Shown in pieces: positions 21,729 through 30,999 of a stretch of 64,000 nucleotides of DNA. The notes beneath the pieces were generated by a model that was not told the origin of the DNA, searched no databases, and worked only from the letters and a program-made list of their open reading frames with translations. This DNA comes from Symbiodinium natans (taxonomy: Eukaryota; Sar; Dinophyceae; Suessiales; Symbiodiniaceae), in contig CAJNDS010002360.1 of NCBI GenBank assembly GCA_905221605.1, positions 1 to 64,000 of the forward strand, given 5' to 3'. Position numbers and translations under genes: made by a program. Every line of letters starts with the position of its first letter. The stretch's first letter is position 1.

Positions 21729-22934
21729 GTCAGGCTGTGAGTGAGCATGGGCTTCAGGCTGCCACAGTTATGGGAGGGGGCGCTGTGCTCCGATTCAAAT
21801 ACAGCTCAAACATGTCTTCCGAGTTCGGCCGTTATACGCCAGGTGCCGGGATGTTTCCTACTACCTACGAGGACCTGAATCCCAACGGACGGTGAGCACG
21901 ACTCGACATCTTTGGAGGACGACAAGTCCGTCGACCAGCAAGTGGAGATGGATATGAATAGACTGCTTTCGCGGCACTCTGATGAGAGCGGACACTATAC
22001 GTCGGCATGTCAGCGTCTAGCACCACACTTGGGTGTTGCCCAAGGCCACTACCTTTGCAAAGCTCGTTCTCGTACATCACGAGGCCTGGCGAAGGACCGA
22101 GATCTCTCCTCACTCCCTAAAAGCAAGCCCCTGCTGCCGTGCCAGATCTCACATCAACACCTTGCCGGCTGTGCTCGCACGCGGTCCAATGGGAGCTTGG
22201 AGCTCGCAGTACACCACCGAAACGGTTTCCGCGTCGTCCCTGCACAAGGAGTAAGACTCACAAGTTGCGGCATGCATGTGCCTCAGCTGCAAATGCCATC
22301 AAGCACCCACACACCTGAATTACGTTGTTTGAAACTTGTGCAGCCAGCCGAACTGCAGCAGTCTCCGAGCAAAGTAGGGCACACAAGGAGGTAACGCAAG
22401 AGCAAACTCATTCCAACGCTTTGTACAGAATAGTCTGGTACACCCAGAAACAAAAGCCAACAGAGAAGACCTCCGCAGCTAGGAACGCCATGAAAAGCTT
22501 TAAAACAACAGCCCACAAGAGTGTAATCCATCATGATGTGCAAAAAACATGTAATGTGCCAGAATCGTCATCCCAGGCCTGTGGATCAGGTAGCCTGCTA
22601 GAAGTCGCCGCTGTGTTTGCGGAGACCCCGCGATGGCATCGCAGCTCAACTCCGCCACGGGCCTTGCCAGGAGCACGAAAATTGGAGAAAAAAATCAAAA
22701 ATCTGCCTCTGCAAGCCTGACGATACTGGAAGTCCTAATCTGGCAAACGTTCGATATGTGGTATGCTATACATGGCTCAGAAGGCGACAGGTCCGAAGTT
22801 TTTTGAGAAAGTGCCGAGCTTTGCGAACTGATGGGAAGGAACTGATGGGAAGAGCAACATGCCTCTCATGCTAAGGCCGCAGCAGTAGCGAATCAATTAT
22901 GAGCAGGATGGTGTGCGACAAGCCCAAGACCCAT

Positions 22935-23330
22935 TCAGAGCGCTCCTACCATGTTCCAATCGAATGCCACTACTGTAATATTCGGGGTAGAAGGCGTTTT
23001 CACCGCGGAAGGGTTGAAGATGGTTGAAGCACTGGCATACAGCGCATTGCTGCATAAGAATGCAGAGAAAAACTCATCTGAACTACGGTCATCAAGGTCC
23101 TCCTCTGCCTCTCGCTCTTCCGTGCTTCGCACGGCGAAGTAACAGCAGGGATCTGGCTCTTGCAAGGACACCTGCGGAGAAGGACACTGCTTCTGCATCT
23201 GTATGCTACGCTCGGAAGCAAACGCATACTTTGTAGACTCTAGACACAGATGCCAACCGGTGCACTCGACCAGAGAGCAATGCCCGCTTCCATGCCCGAC
23301 GCTGCCTTGAAACTCTTCAGTCTCGAGCAC
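22935..23330 (-). CDS. Exon-like block, unknown protein
   Basis: A minus-strand frame of 131 codons contains LVECTGWHLCLESTKYAFAS and an acidic stretch TEEREAEEDLDDRSSDEFF. It is long for chance and lacks low-complexity sequence. No family is recognised. It is upstream-to-downstream neighbour of the 23.5-kb block on the same strand. Confidence 0.4.
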   Translation of the reverse strand: MLETEEFQGSVGHGSGHCSLVECTGWHLCLESTKYAFASERSIQMQKQCPSPQVSLQEPDPCCYFAVRSTEEREAEEDLDDRSSDEFFSAFLCSNALYASASTIFNPSAVKTPSTPNITVVAFDWNMVGAL

Positions 23331-23525
23331 TCGCCAGACCTAGGTGCTCTCAATTCCTGGATTCAGAATCCTCCAAGAGTAGCTGTGTCGGCAAGATAGT
23401 AAGCCCGGCACTGAAACCGGCAGTTCCGGATCAGTGAAAATGGCGACAAAGAAACCGATGCCTGTCAAGCCCCGCACAGTAGCAGACCATCAGAGGTGAC
23501 TTAGCCTAGATCCATGGACCTGCAC

Positions 23526-23819
23526 TTACAAGCCCACCTCCCGCCCGTCAAGGGTTGAGAAAGCAAAGCCGTTGACGTAGAGGCTAAACATCACCGACTC
23601 AAAGCGATCCTGCCAGCTCAAGTGAGCCACGCCACCGAGAAATCCGGAGCGCAAGCAGTGGGCGGAATACGTCATGACGCGTCGCAGCAGGCTCATTTTT
23701 TCGGCTGGCTTAAGGGAAGGCTCCATTCTCCACTTTGTCCGCTGCAACATGGAGCTGCGCAGCATCTGTCGCAGAAAATTTGGCTGAACTTTGGCAAACA
23801 TCACTGTCAGCTTCGACAC
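23526..23819 (-). CDS. Exon-like block, unknown protein
   Basis: The minus strand reads KLTVMFAKVQPNFLRQMLRS, EPSLKPAEKMSLLRRVMTYS and SGFLGGVAHLSWQDRFESVM: a basic amphipathic start, then a beta-like segment. It is one of the better unidentified coding candidates. A second minus frame upstream (23.71-23.99 kb, DPAFEIADRPLHLLRAAACV) may be the preceding exon. Confidence 0.4.
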   Translation of the reverse strand: MSKLTVMFAKVQPNFLRQMLRSSMLQRTKWRMEPSLKPAEKMSLLRRVMTYSAHCLRSGFLGGVAHLSWQDRFESVMFSLYVNGFAFSTLDGREVGL

Positions 23820-24828
23820 ATGCCGCAGCTCGAAGCAGGTGCAGTGGCCTATCAGCTATCTCGAATGCCGGATCAGAAGTGGTGGTGTGGATGTGCTGTA
23901 TCTTGGTGATGCCTGGCCTGCTGCAGCGTCCAACCCCTCCGAACAAACTACCAACGTGCCACAGCAGACCCGTCAAAAACAAAGTCAATAAGCAAAAGCA
24001 CAGAACAGGTTGTCACCCCTCTTTCCCAAAACCAGACCACATGTTGCTAGGTCATTTTCCTTCCCACTCTCTTGTGATGTCGACTTTGGACGGAACTTTT
24101 CGGCGATTTGATGCCCATGCGCTGCACACGAGGCAACCATCGCTGCTGTCCGTGTACTATTCCGTATTTATTCTACAAGGAGCACTAGATTTTGGAGCCG
24201 GTGGTATTCGCGTGCGGGTTCAGCCTGTCGCTTGTCCTCTTGAGTGTCTGTGTGTGTGTGTGCACTTCTGTGATCCCTTGATTGGTTGGAGCAGCTGTTG
24301 CATCTGGTTTGCTTGATGTTTGTTGGAGCTGCTCCGTCAGTGCGGCAGGCTTGCTGCTTTGTTTGTTTGGTTTTGCTGTTGTTTGTTTTCGGCTACTGTT
24401 GTAGGCGATCGCAGAAGTTCGTGTAGTTGAACTATCAAAGCTCGACCAATGGTAACAATGAGCACATGAATGTATTTAGGAATTGCGACATAAGCAGACC
24501 ACTTCAATACTGATAGCTGTTTTTGAGGAGTTACAGTTCTTGAATTGTTGAAGCTTAAAACCCACTAAAGAAGTCCAACTGGCTGCTTCGGTGTCAGGAA
24601 AGTAACCCTCAAACTTCAGTGCTTGCAGGGTTCGGATCCATCAACGACCAGGGTTTACAAATAGCTTAGGCTCTCGCTGAGCAGTATGAGATGCACGGGA
24701 TTGCGTGTTCATCAAAGTTCATCCCTCGCAATCTCATATTGCGGAATGTGAAATCAAATGGGCGGGCTGTCCCCTAAAGGCCCTAAAGCGATGCGAATCA
24801 AGCATTATGGTAGGCCAGGCTTTCATAG

Positions 24829-25284
24829 TCATACAGCGATACATCGCAGCTTACGAGCAGCTTTTTGACACAGCTCGTTCTTGCCACCCCTGATACGCGC
24901 AGAGGTAGCTGCAGCAGTCATCCAACATTCTGTGTCTGACACAAGCGCAGTGCCTGGTGATGCAAGAGAGACGTCACCGGCTCTTCCTTCCAACGCAACG
25001 GGCAAGGCAGGGCTCCATGAATCGGACTCAGGTTGCACTAGAAGTTGGCAAATATCTTGGGGGTTGTAAGCCAAGGCTCCCTTGGGCGTACTTATCTCAG
25101 GGAACCCTATTACAAAAAGTACCCAAATTAACAACCACCACCTGCAACATCTTGCAACAGGTGAGAAGTACAGGGCCATTCGTCCCGACGACGGCACGAT
25201 TCCTGCAACCCACAAGGCGGCCTTTCCATTCGGCTGGCTGGCGTGACGGTAGAGCAGGGATCCGCCAGGGCCTGCCTTGGTCAA
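24829..25284 (-). CDS. Exon-like block with one possible membrane segment
   Basis: A 151-codon minus-strand frame. A hydrophobic run CCRWWLLIWVLFVIGF near residue 46 could be a membrane helix, followed by polar sequence (YNPQDICQLLVQPESDSWSP). The plus strand is also open in part. No family is recognised. Confidence 0.35.
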   Translation of the reverse strand: MTKAGPGGSLLYRHASQPNGKAALWVAGIVPSSGRMALYFSPVARCCRWWLLIWVLFVIGFPEISTPKGALAYNPQDICQLLVQPESDSWSPALPVALEGRAGDVSLASPGTALVSDTECWMTAAATSARIRGGKNELCQKAARKLRCIAV

Positions 25285-25673
25285 ATCATGTCAAATCAGG
25301 GCTCGCACGAAGCTTTACTCGCTGGACTTTACGAGTTCAATCGCTCTCGATGCATGCGTCCCTACTTGAGTGACTTGAGCAATGATCTACATTCCTCCAT
25401 CGCGGAATGATCTTCGCAGCAAGAACTTGTCCTAAAAAGGACCCATCGCCTCTGATGTTTGGCCAGCCTCAGCCCTTCATGCGACACCCGGTTCGGCGTT
25501 GTTGCCAGACTACGCATGCATGTTCTGTGAGAATACATGGACGAGAAACCGAAAGAGAACGCCTTTTGAAGAAATCCCCCACTGTGAACAAGAGCATCCG
25601 CAAGCCAGCAAAAAAAAAGTTTAAGGCGCGCTGTTATTACCAGTGCATGCGCGCATCTACATTGAGCACTTAC

Positions 25674-26078
25674 CTAAAACAGGCCACCTTCGAATTGAAC
25701 CTCTTGCAGACCTTTTTTTGCGAATGTCTCAGCAGGAAAAGCTGTCACTTCACTTCCCTGAATTCTGTTGTTTTCAAGCTCCGATGATCGCATTCTTGGG
25801 TCTTGTGGAACTTGAGTGCTTTCGGAAGGTATGGGTTGGACATAGCAGGCCGGGCGCCGAACGAACTCCCCAAGATCCCAGTCCCTCTCGACGGAAAAGT
25901 TCGAAACAGCGCAGTGGCGCGGAAGCATCTGGGCAGTGTAGCAAGAATCTGAGAACCTAGACGTAATGTAGTACTGGCTAGAGAAGTTTTGCCAAAAACT
26001 GCTCCTTTCGCGCGCTGTTGCGGTAATCTCGTGAATCTCGACAAACTGCCAGAGGTCCATACAGGTACATGACTTCAT
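25674..26078 (-). CDS. Ambiguous exon-like block
   Basis: The minus strand reads DLWQFVEIHEITATARERSS and YVQPIPSESTQVPQDPRM. The plus strand reads IEHLPKTGHLRIEPLADLFL. Both look protein-like, so the strand is unsure. Confidence 0.2.
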   Translation of the reverse strand: MKSCTCMDLWQFVEIHEITATARERSSFWQNFSSQYYITSRFSDSCYTAQMLPRHCAVSNFSVERDWDLGEFVRRPACYVQPIPSESTQVPQDPRMRSSELENNRIQGSEVTAFPAETFAKKGLQEVQFEGGLF

Positions 26079-26414
26079 TGATCTTGCCTCACATCCAACT
26101 TACACGAATAAGTCCATGGTTGCGGGAATCTGTCTGTTGCTCAGGTTGTCACCATCAGCACAACCCGGGCTGAGCCAATGATGTAGTCTGCATGGCCTCG
26201 GAATACGCCCATCGAATCCAAGGAACTAGCATCACTGCACCAAACTTCCGCGATAGCTTGATGATCGCTGCACCATGTGCAAATCAGGATGCTGTGACTA
26301 GCCTGCCCCCCTCCAAATAGGTATTGGGAGAGGCTAGAGGTCCCCCAACAAACCCACAGCTCTACTGGTCTTGTTCACGGCCCATGGGGCTGGATCCGTT
26401 ATTCTGGGCAGTGG

Positions 26415-26672
26415 GAGTCATAAAGCAGGCACCCCACCTCCCCCCCAGCCATACAGATTCTCCCTCGTTTGGCACTGTCTTGCTAAGAATGGGTAACCCC
26501 CTTTTTGCGACGGGTGTCCGAGAGCCGAGGGTTCAGGACCAGGGGGCTTTTTTGGGACCATTGGGCAGCTCTCCCAAGTCTCCCATCCCCCCACCCCCAC
26601 AAATGAAAGCCTCTCGAAGCGCAGAAGCCTAAACCCCCGGCCGAAGCGGGTCGCGTAGCCTTAACATTATTA
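26415..26672 (+). repeat. Diverged R1 repeat, copy D
   Basis: Matches R1 in CAGGCACCCC, in a GGGTGTCCGAGAGCCGAGGG segment followed by TTCAGGACCAG, and at the end GGCCGAAGCGGGTCGCGTAG. Same orientation as the other copies; no telomere-like array inside. Confidence 0.6.
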
Positions 26673-27085
26673 GAGTGCGTCCTTGCGTGTGGTGGGCCTT
26701 TCATCACGAGTGCGCTTCGTAAGAGAACCAAAGCAGTGGCTCAGAAGAAGCTGGGCTCCCTTGACTTTCGGGGTTCTTGTGGAATTTCCTTTGCGGCTCT
26801 TGGACTCTTGGATCACCACAGTTTTCACTGGTGGACCTTGAAAACCTGAGAAACACTGAAAGAGAACAAAGCCCCCTAAAGCTTTTTCCATCGTTGCGGC
26901 GTTTTGAAGTCCCAGTGCTGCGGCGGTGCCGAACTTTGAGGAAAGTCACAGCCTTCGACTGTCGCTGGAAACATGAACAATTCGCTACATTGCACCAAAG
27001 GCTGCATCTCCAAGCCCAGCATTCTCTGTGGACAGGAATCAGAGAAATAGGCCTGGACTGCAGCAGGATTTCCCAAGACTAGCAG

Positions 27086-27451
27086 CTACAGAAAAGCTAC
27101 AGTAGGCCTTCTGAGGCCTCCTGTGTCCGTGGCTTGGCAGTGGCTTAGCTGTGGCTCAGCAGTGCACCAGGACGATTGCGGAAGGCATGCTTCATGGTCG
27201 CTTCTTGCCGCCAGAGATGACTGAGCACATTCCGTCAGCCGTGCTGTATTGCCCGGAACCCACTCCATGCTTCGTTCCTGCTTCAGCCTTCCACGACAAG
27301 CTGCAGTGGCCCTGGTCAGCGAAGCACATCGAACACCATGGCATATTGATGCATACTGTTGCTGTCCAAGCCTTGCAACTTGCAACTCCCAGATCTTCTC
27401 TTCAAGCACATTGGCATCTTGCTCACGGCCAGACTTCGCGAACAGTTCCAT
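27086..27451 (-). CDS. Exon-like block, helical repeat-like
   Basis: The minus strand reads MELFAKSGREQDANVLEEK, then IWELQVARLGQQQ. The 'GREQDAxVLEEKI' pattern is reminiscent of TPR/PPR-type helix pairs, but only one unit is visible. It lies just downstream of the DUF4116 gene on the same strand and is not part of it, because that gene has its stop at 27669. Confidence 0.35.
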   Translation of the reverse strand: MELFAKSGREQDANVLEEKIWELQVARLGQQQYASICHGVRCASLTRATAACRGRLKQERSMEWVPGNTARLTECAQSSLAARSDHEACLPQSSWCTAEPQLSHCQATDTGGLRRPTVAFL

Positions 27452-27668
27452 GCCGCGTCCTGTCAGTAGCCTCGGTTTTGTTCATTTTGCGCGAAAAGTT
27501 CAAGGAACGTGCTCTGGCGAGGACCAGGGGCGAGCCTCCAATCCCGCACCAAAGGTTTTGTGCGACAGACAACGACAGACTGCTCACGATGAGCGTCAAC
27601 AAACAAACGAAAAGCACCCGCGGTAATATTGCAGCATGATCTTCCTTTCTGCACACAAAGGAAGGGGT

Positions 27669-28780
27669 TCAGAGTTTAGAAGACTTGGTGTCCAAGCGGC
27701 CCACCGCCATGGACAACACGTCCGGGTGATCCTTGATCCGGCCGCCAACGAAGCTCAGCGCCGAGCCCGACTGTCCCAATGCCTTGGCTGTGACTCCTGG
27801 AATGCCATAATATCGCAGCAGTTCGTAGACATGGCCAGGCTGCTGCCACGATTATCTCCGGGTCTTCCCGCAGGTCCTCCGATGCGAACTGCAGGGCCAT
27901 GCAGTCCTGGCCCACGGCCCCTCATGTTGGAACAGGATTTCGAGCTGCAATGTGGCTTCCAGACTCAACAGCACGTGGGATCTGATCCTGGCGCACTGCT
28001 GCCAACACAATCTCCCGGTCTTGCCTGCTCTCAGACAGGACGAAAGAAATGGACGAAAGAAATCCAAAGTCCCCAGATCCTAAACCCTAAACCCTATACC
28101 CAATACTCAACAAAAAAGACCCACGGGCCTCCAAATGGCATCGGCTTCACTCAGCTGCTGCCAATTGTGGCGTACGGCCTGGAGTATGGCTTCCCGAGTT
28201 TTCCGAAGTCCTGTAGCTGCCACAGCCAGAGAGAGCTCTGATGGCTGGACAAATGAAACAAGAACAAGCTCTTGTAGTGAGCATCACTGGCATCAACCAA
28301 GCATATGTCGGCATCTTCCCTACCTTAAGCCTTAAGCCTGTAATTACCTTTAAGCCTACTTAAACCAGCTCAAGCTTCTAAATTCTAAAGTTAAAACCCT
28401 TCCATACGTTGGGGACTCCTGCAGGCTTGCATTCTGCGGCAGGAGGACAGCGTACCAAATAAAGCTCCAAGGCCTCAGCCTGCCAGCCAAACATTTACCC
28501 CTACAAGCCTAGAGGATTCACAAGATCCATAAGCAAGAAACCAAACAGGGACTCGTGTCATCACTGCCTTGGTCGTCTGGAAAACTCCCTGCAGCAGATC
28601 CGGGTCGTTCAGCAAGTCTGTCCTCTAACATTTGCAGTTCACAACAATGTGAATTTAGCTTTGTGCAGGCATCCCTGCTGACAGAATGCGGCCTATAAAC
28701 TAGCTGTGCAGGGCAGGTCGCCGGAAAACGAGTCGCTGCTCGCTTGGAAGAATGCCAGTGGCCGACTGGATAACTGCCTG
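27669..28780 (-). CDS. Ubiquitin-like plus DUF4116 protein, six exons seen
   Basis: Exons on the minus strand, all joining in phase, are 28720-28780, 28568-28617, 28143-28216, 27988-28029, 27841-27906 and 27669-27782 (TGA stop at 27669). The first two give a ubiquitin-like fold (AVIQSATGILPSEQRLVFR, then LLNDPDLLQGVF). The rest give DUF4116 units (REAILQAVRHNWQQL; DREIVLAAVRQ; ALQFASEDLREDPEIIVAA; ALSFVGGRIKDHPDVLSMAV). Donors are GA, GC, GA, GA and GC, none GT. The last intron is only 58 nt. An N-terminal ubiquitin exon is still missing, and an extra exon may lie near 28.4-28.5 kb. This architecture is common in dinoflagellates; its function is unknown. Confidence 0.8.
28079..28103 (+). repeat. 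Short telomere-like motif inside an intron
   Basis: About three CCTAAAC-type units, the last degenerate, lie in the intron between the 28143-28216 and 27988-28029 exons of the DUF4116 gene. Confidence 0.8.
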
Positions 28781-29097
28781 CTGCTTTGACAGCTCAGACC
28801 ACTGCGGTCTGTGTCAGTTCACAGCTCACTGTCTGCACGGGCCTTCAAGTCTCGGACTCTCCACGCAGGCTCCTGATGTTCTTGTATTTCAGATGATCAC
28901 TCATGACTCATGACCGCAACGGTGTCCGGCATGTCGGAAAACAAGCATAGCTTACATCAAGTCATTAAGTCAAGTGGCCGCCAGAACTGTGCAGAGCTTC
29001 TCGTTTAAGCCAAAGATGTGAAGTTGCAGCCTTGCACAGAGTGTGCGGCAAACATCAACCTTCGCCATCCTTTGCCGCTGTAGTTACGCAACGATGT
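28781..29097. other. No gene recognised
   Basis: Probably holds the 5' part of the DUF4116 gene, but no first ubiquitin-like exon could be picked out. Confidence 0.3.
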
Positions 29098-29427
29098 TCA
29101 CGAGGTGCTGAACGGCACCCAAGCATGACCGAGTTCTGCAAGGGAGAAATCGCTTCTTGACATGTAGGCAAGGTGCGTAGCGCCACGTGTCCTGGCTGCG
29201 CCAAAGGCCTCTTCCAGGGCTTTGCGCCACAATGTCACAGCAGCCTCCTCGGCACTTCTTGAGATACATACCCAAGCGCTGCGGGCAATGCAAGGCGTGA
29301 CTGAGGATGGCACTGGCCCTTCCAGTACAATAACCCTGGCACCATGACCTGTACCAAGAAGGCTTGCCGGCACATCGGGTGGCAGCAGGGTGCTTGCACT
29401 ACATGCCACTGACGTGTTGCGATGCAC
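29098..29427 (-). CDS. Exon-like block, unknown protein
   Basis: The minus strand reads GHGARVIVLEGPVPSSVTPC and SAEEAAVTLWRKALEEAFGA, then RTRGATHLAYM. It has helical, protein-like composition. It may be a 5' exon of the DUF4116 gene or a separate gene. Confidence 0.3.
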   Translation of the reverse strand: MHRNTSVACSASTLLPPDVPASLLGTGHGARVIVLEGPVPSSVTPCIARSAWVCISRSAEEAAVTLWRKALEEAFGAARTRGATHLAYMSRSDFSLAELGHAWVPFSTS

Positions 29428-29560
29428 AGCATATCCCCATCAACACAGGCTGGCAGTCCTCCCTGAAAGAAGCATCGAAGAAAAAAGAGTTGCTAAAACG
29501 CCCAGTCACGTAGCTTCAGGCCTGGAGACTGGTACCAACTAATCGGGCAAACGCCTCTAC

Positions 29561-29580
29561 ATATATATATATATACATGA

Positions 29581-29611
<31 letters not shown>

Positions 29612-29612
29612 G
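29561..29612 (+). repeat. (AT)n self-complementary microsatellite
   Basis: Two (AT)n runs flank CATGA, so the whole stretch can fold on itself. It marks the left border of the telomere-like block. Confidence 0.9.
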
Positions 29613-29680
29613 AAGAGGAGGCTGTATATATGGTCCAGTGCTCCCCGGCCCCCCCCTCCCCCCCCCCACCCATGGTCTGG

Positions 29681-30016
29681 AACCCCCCCCCCCCCCCTGT
29701 GGTGTGGTTGGGGGTTGGTTTTAGGGTTAGGGTTTAGGGTTTAGGGTCAGGATTTAGGGTTTAGGGTTTAGGGTTTTAGGGTTTAGGGTTTGGGTTTAGG
29801 GTTTAGGGTTTGGGTTTAGGGTTTAGGGTTTAGGGTTTGGGTTTATAGGGTTTAGGGTTTTAGGTTTAGGGTTTTTGGTTTAGGGTTTAGGGTTTGAAAG
29901 GTTTTAGGGTTAACCCCCCCCCCCCTGTGGTGTGGTTGGGGGTTGGTTTTAGGGTTTAGGGTTTAGGGTTTAGGGTTGGTTTAGGGCTTAGGGTTTGACA
30001 GGGTTTAGGGTTAGAG
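29681..30016 (+). repeat. Degenerate TTTAGGG block with a longer-period duplication
   Basis: TTTAGGG, TTTTAGGG and TTTGGG variants are mixed here. A segment starting AACCCCCCCCCCCC and continuing CTGTGGTGTGGTTGGGGGTT occurs twice, at about 29681 and 29912, giving a roughly 230-bp higher-order repeat. Orientation matches the 20-kb array. Confidence 0.85.
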
Positions 30017-30137
30017 ACGGTAGACCTGGAGGGGGGAAGGGGGGGGGGGTAAACGCCTCACACACATGGGTTTCCCCGAGGGCGCGCTCCGTCAACCGAA
30101 CACAACACTCAAAACACGGGTTTTGGCGAGGGTCGGG

Positions 30138-30193
30138 CCCCCCCCCCCCCCCCCCTACATGGTATGGTCAGGTAGGGGGGGGGGGGGGGGGGG
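30138..30193. repeat. C18 / G19 inverted tract (hairpin)
   Basis: Eighteen Cs, a 19-nt spacer (TACATGGTATGGTCAGGTA) and nineteen Gs. Single strands could form a stem of up to 18 G-C pairs, or the G run a quadruplex. Such tracts are also prone to sequencing length errors. Confidence 0.9.
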
Positions 30194-30693
30194 CCGGACA
30201 CGCCAGACGCCGGACCATATATACATATTCATATACATACACTGTCACACCAGCGGTGCGAGGTCACAATGTTCATGTACGAGCTTCGATAGTGTGGAAC
30301 TAGGCTCAATTCCTTTCCCGAACCTTGCTTGGCCACCCGAAAACTGCCAACTGACTCGTGATTTGGTGAATGATGAATCTCGCATGGCACATGTGGGATG
30401 TCAGGCGGCGCAAGAAGCTCAGTTTCTGCAAGCACGACAACAAGCTGTTCACAGAATAAGGCTCTTCAGGAAGTGGAATCTCTGAGCCCTTGTCTGCAGA
30501 AAGAACTAACAGGAACAGGCCTATAAAGAGAATGAATGGATTCCTTCGCCTAAGCCTCGACCCCATTTGCGAGGCCACCACCGATTACGAAGACAGTGGA
30601 GGCACCCGTGAAGCTCGCTAAACTGTGGCCACGAACTTAGGAGCCTTACAGTGCTCTCGTGCCTGCTGAGCTGGATTCGAAGCTGCTCGTGGC

Positions 30694-30955
30694 CAGAATG
30701 GGGAAGCTGACCAATGGAGCTTTGCCCTCCTTGAAGTCCTTCGCGGAGGTGTAGTACTGGAAGGTCTCGTGGCGCAGGACGCAGTACCTTCACAAGCCCG
30801 AGCGGCTGGAAACGAACGCACCAAAATCGACCGCTCATTGAACTACGTTGAAAATTAACATCCCTCGACTCACGTGCCTGCTTTCGGCTCCGCCACGCCG
30901 CAGCACGGTGAGCTCTCCCTCGTAAAGCACCGTGAAGCCCCTGAGCGCAACGACA
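30694..30955 (-). CDS. PH-domain protein, two exons
   Basis: Exons 30878-30955 and 30694-30787 join through a split AG/G codon and encode the first half of a pleckstrin-homology domain: LYEGELTVLRRGGAES (strand 1), then RYCVLRHETFQYY (the 'RyfvL..etl.Yy' strands 2-3), then SAKDFKEGKAPLVSFPIL (strands 3-4). The first exon ends with a GC donor (GCACGT); the second most likely ends at GCCACG. A minus-strand stretch near 30.3 kb reading FRVAKQGSGKELSL resembles the later PH strands, but the join was not solved. PH domains bind phosphoinositides or proteins at membranes. The full protein and any partner domains are unknown. Confidence 0.65.
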
Positions 30956-30999
30956 CTGCAACCTCTTTATGGGTCCACCCCAGCACCTCAACTGCTAGC

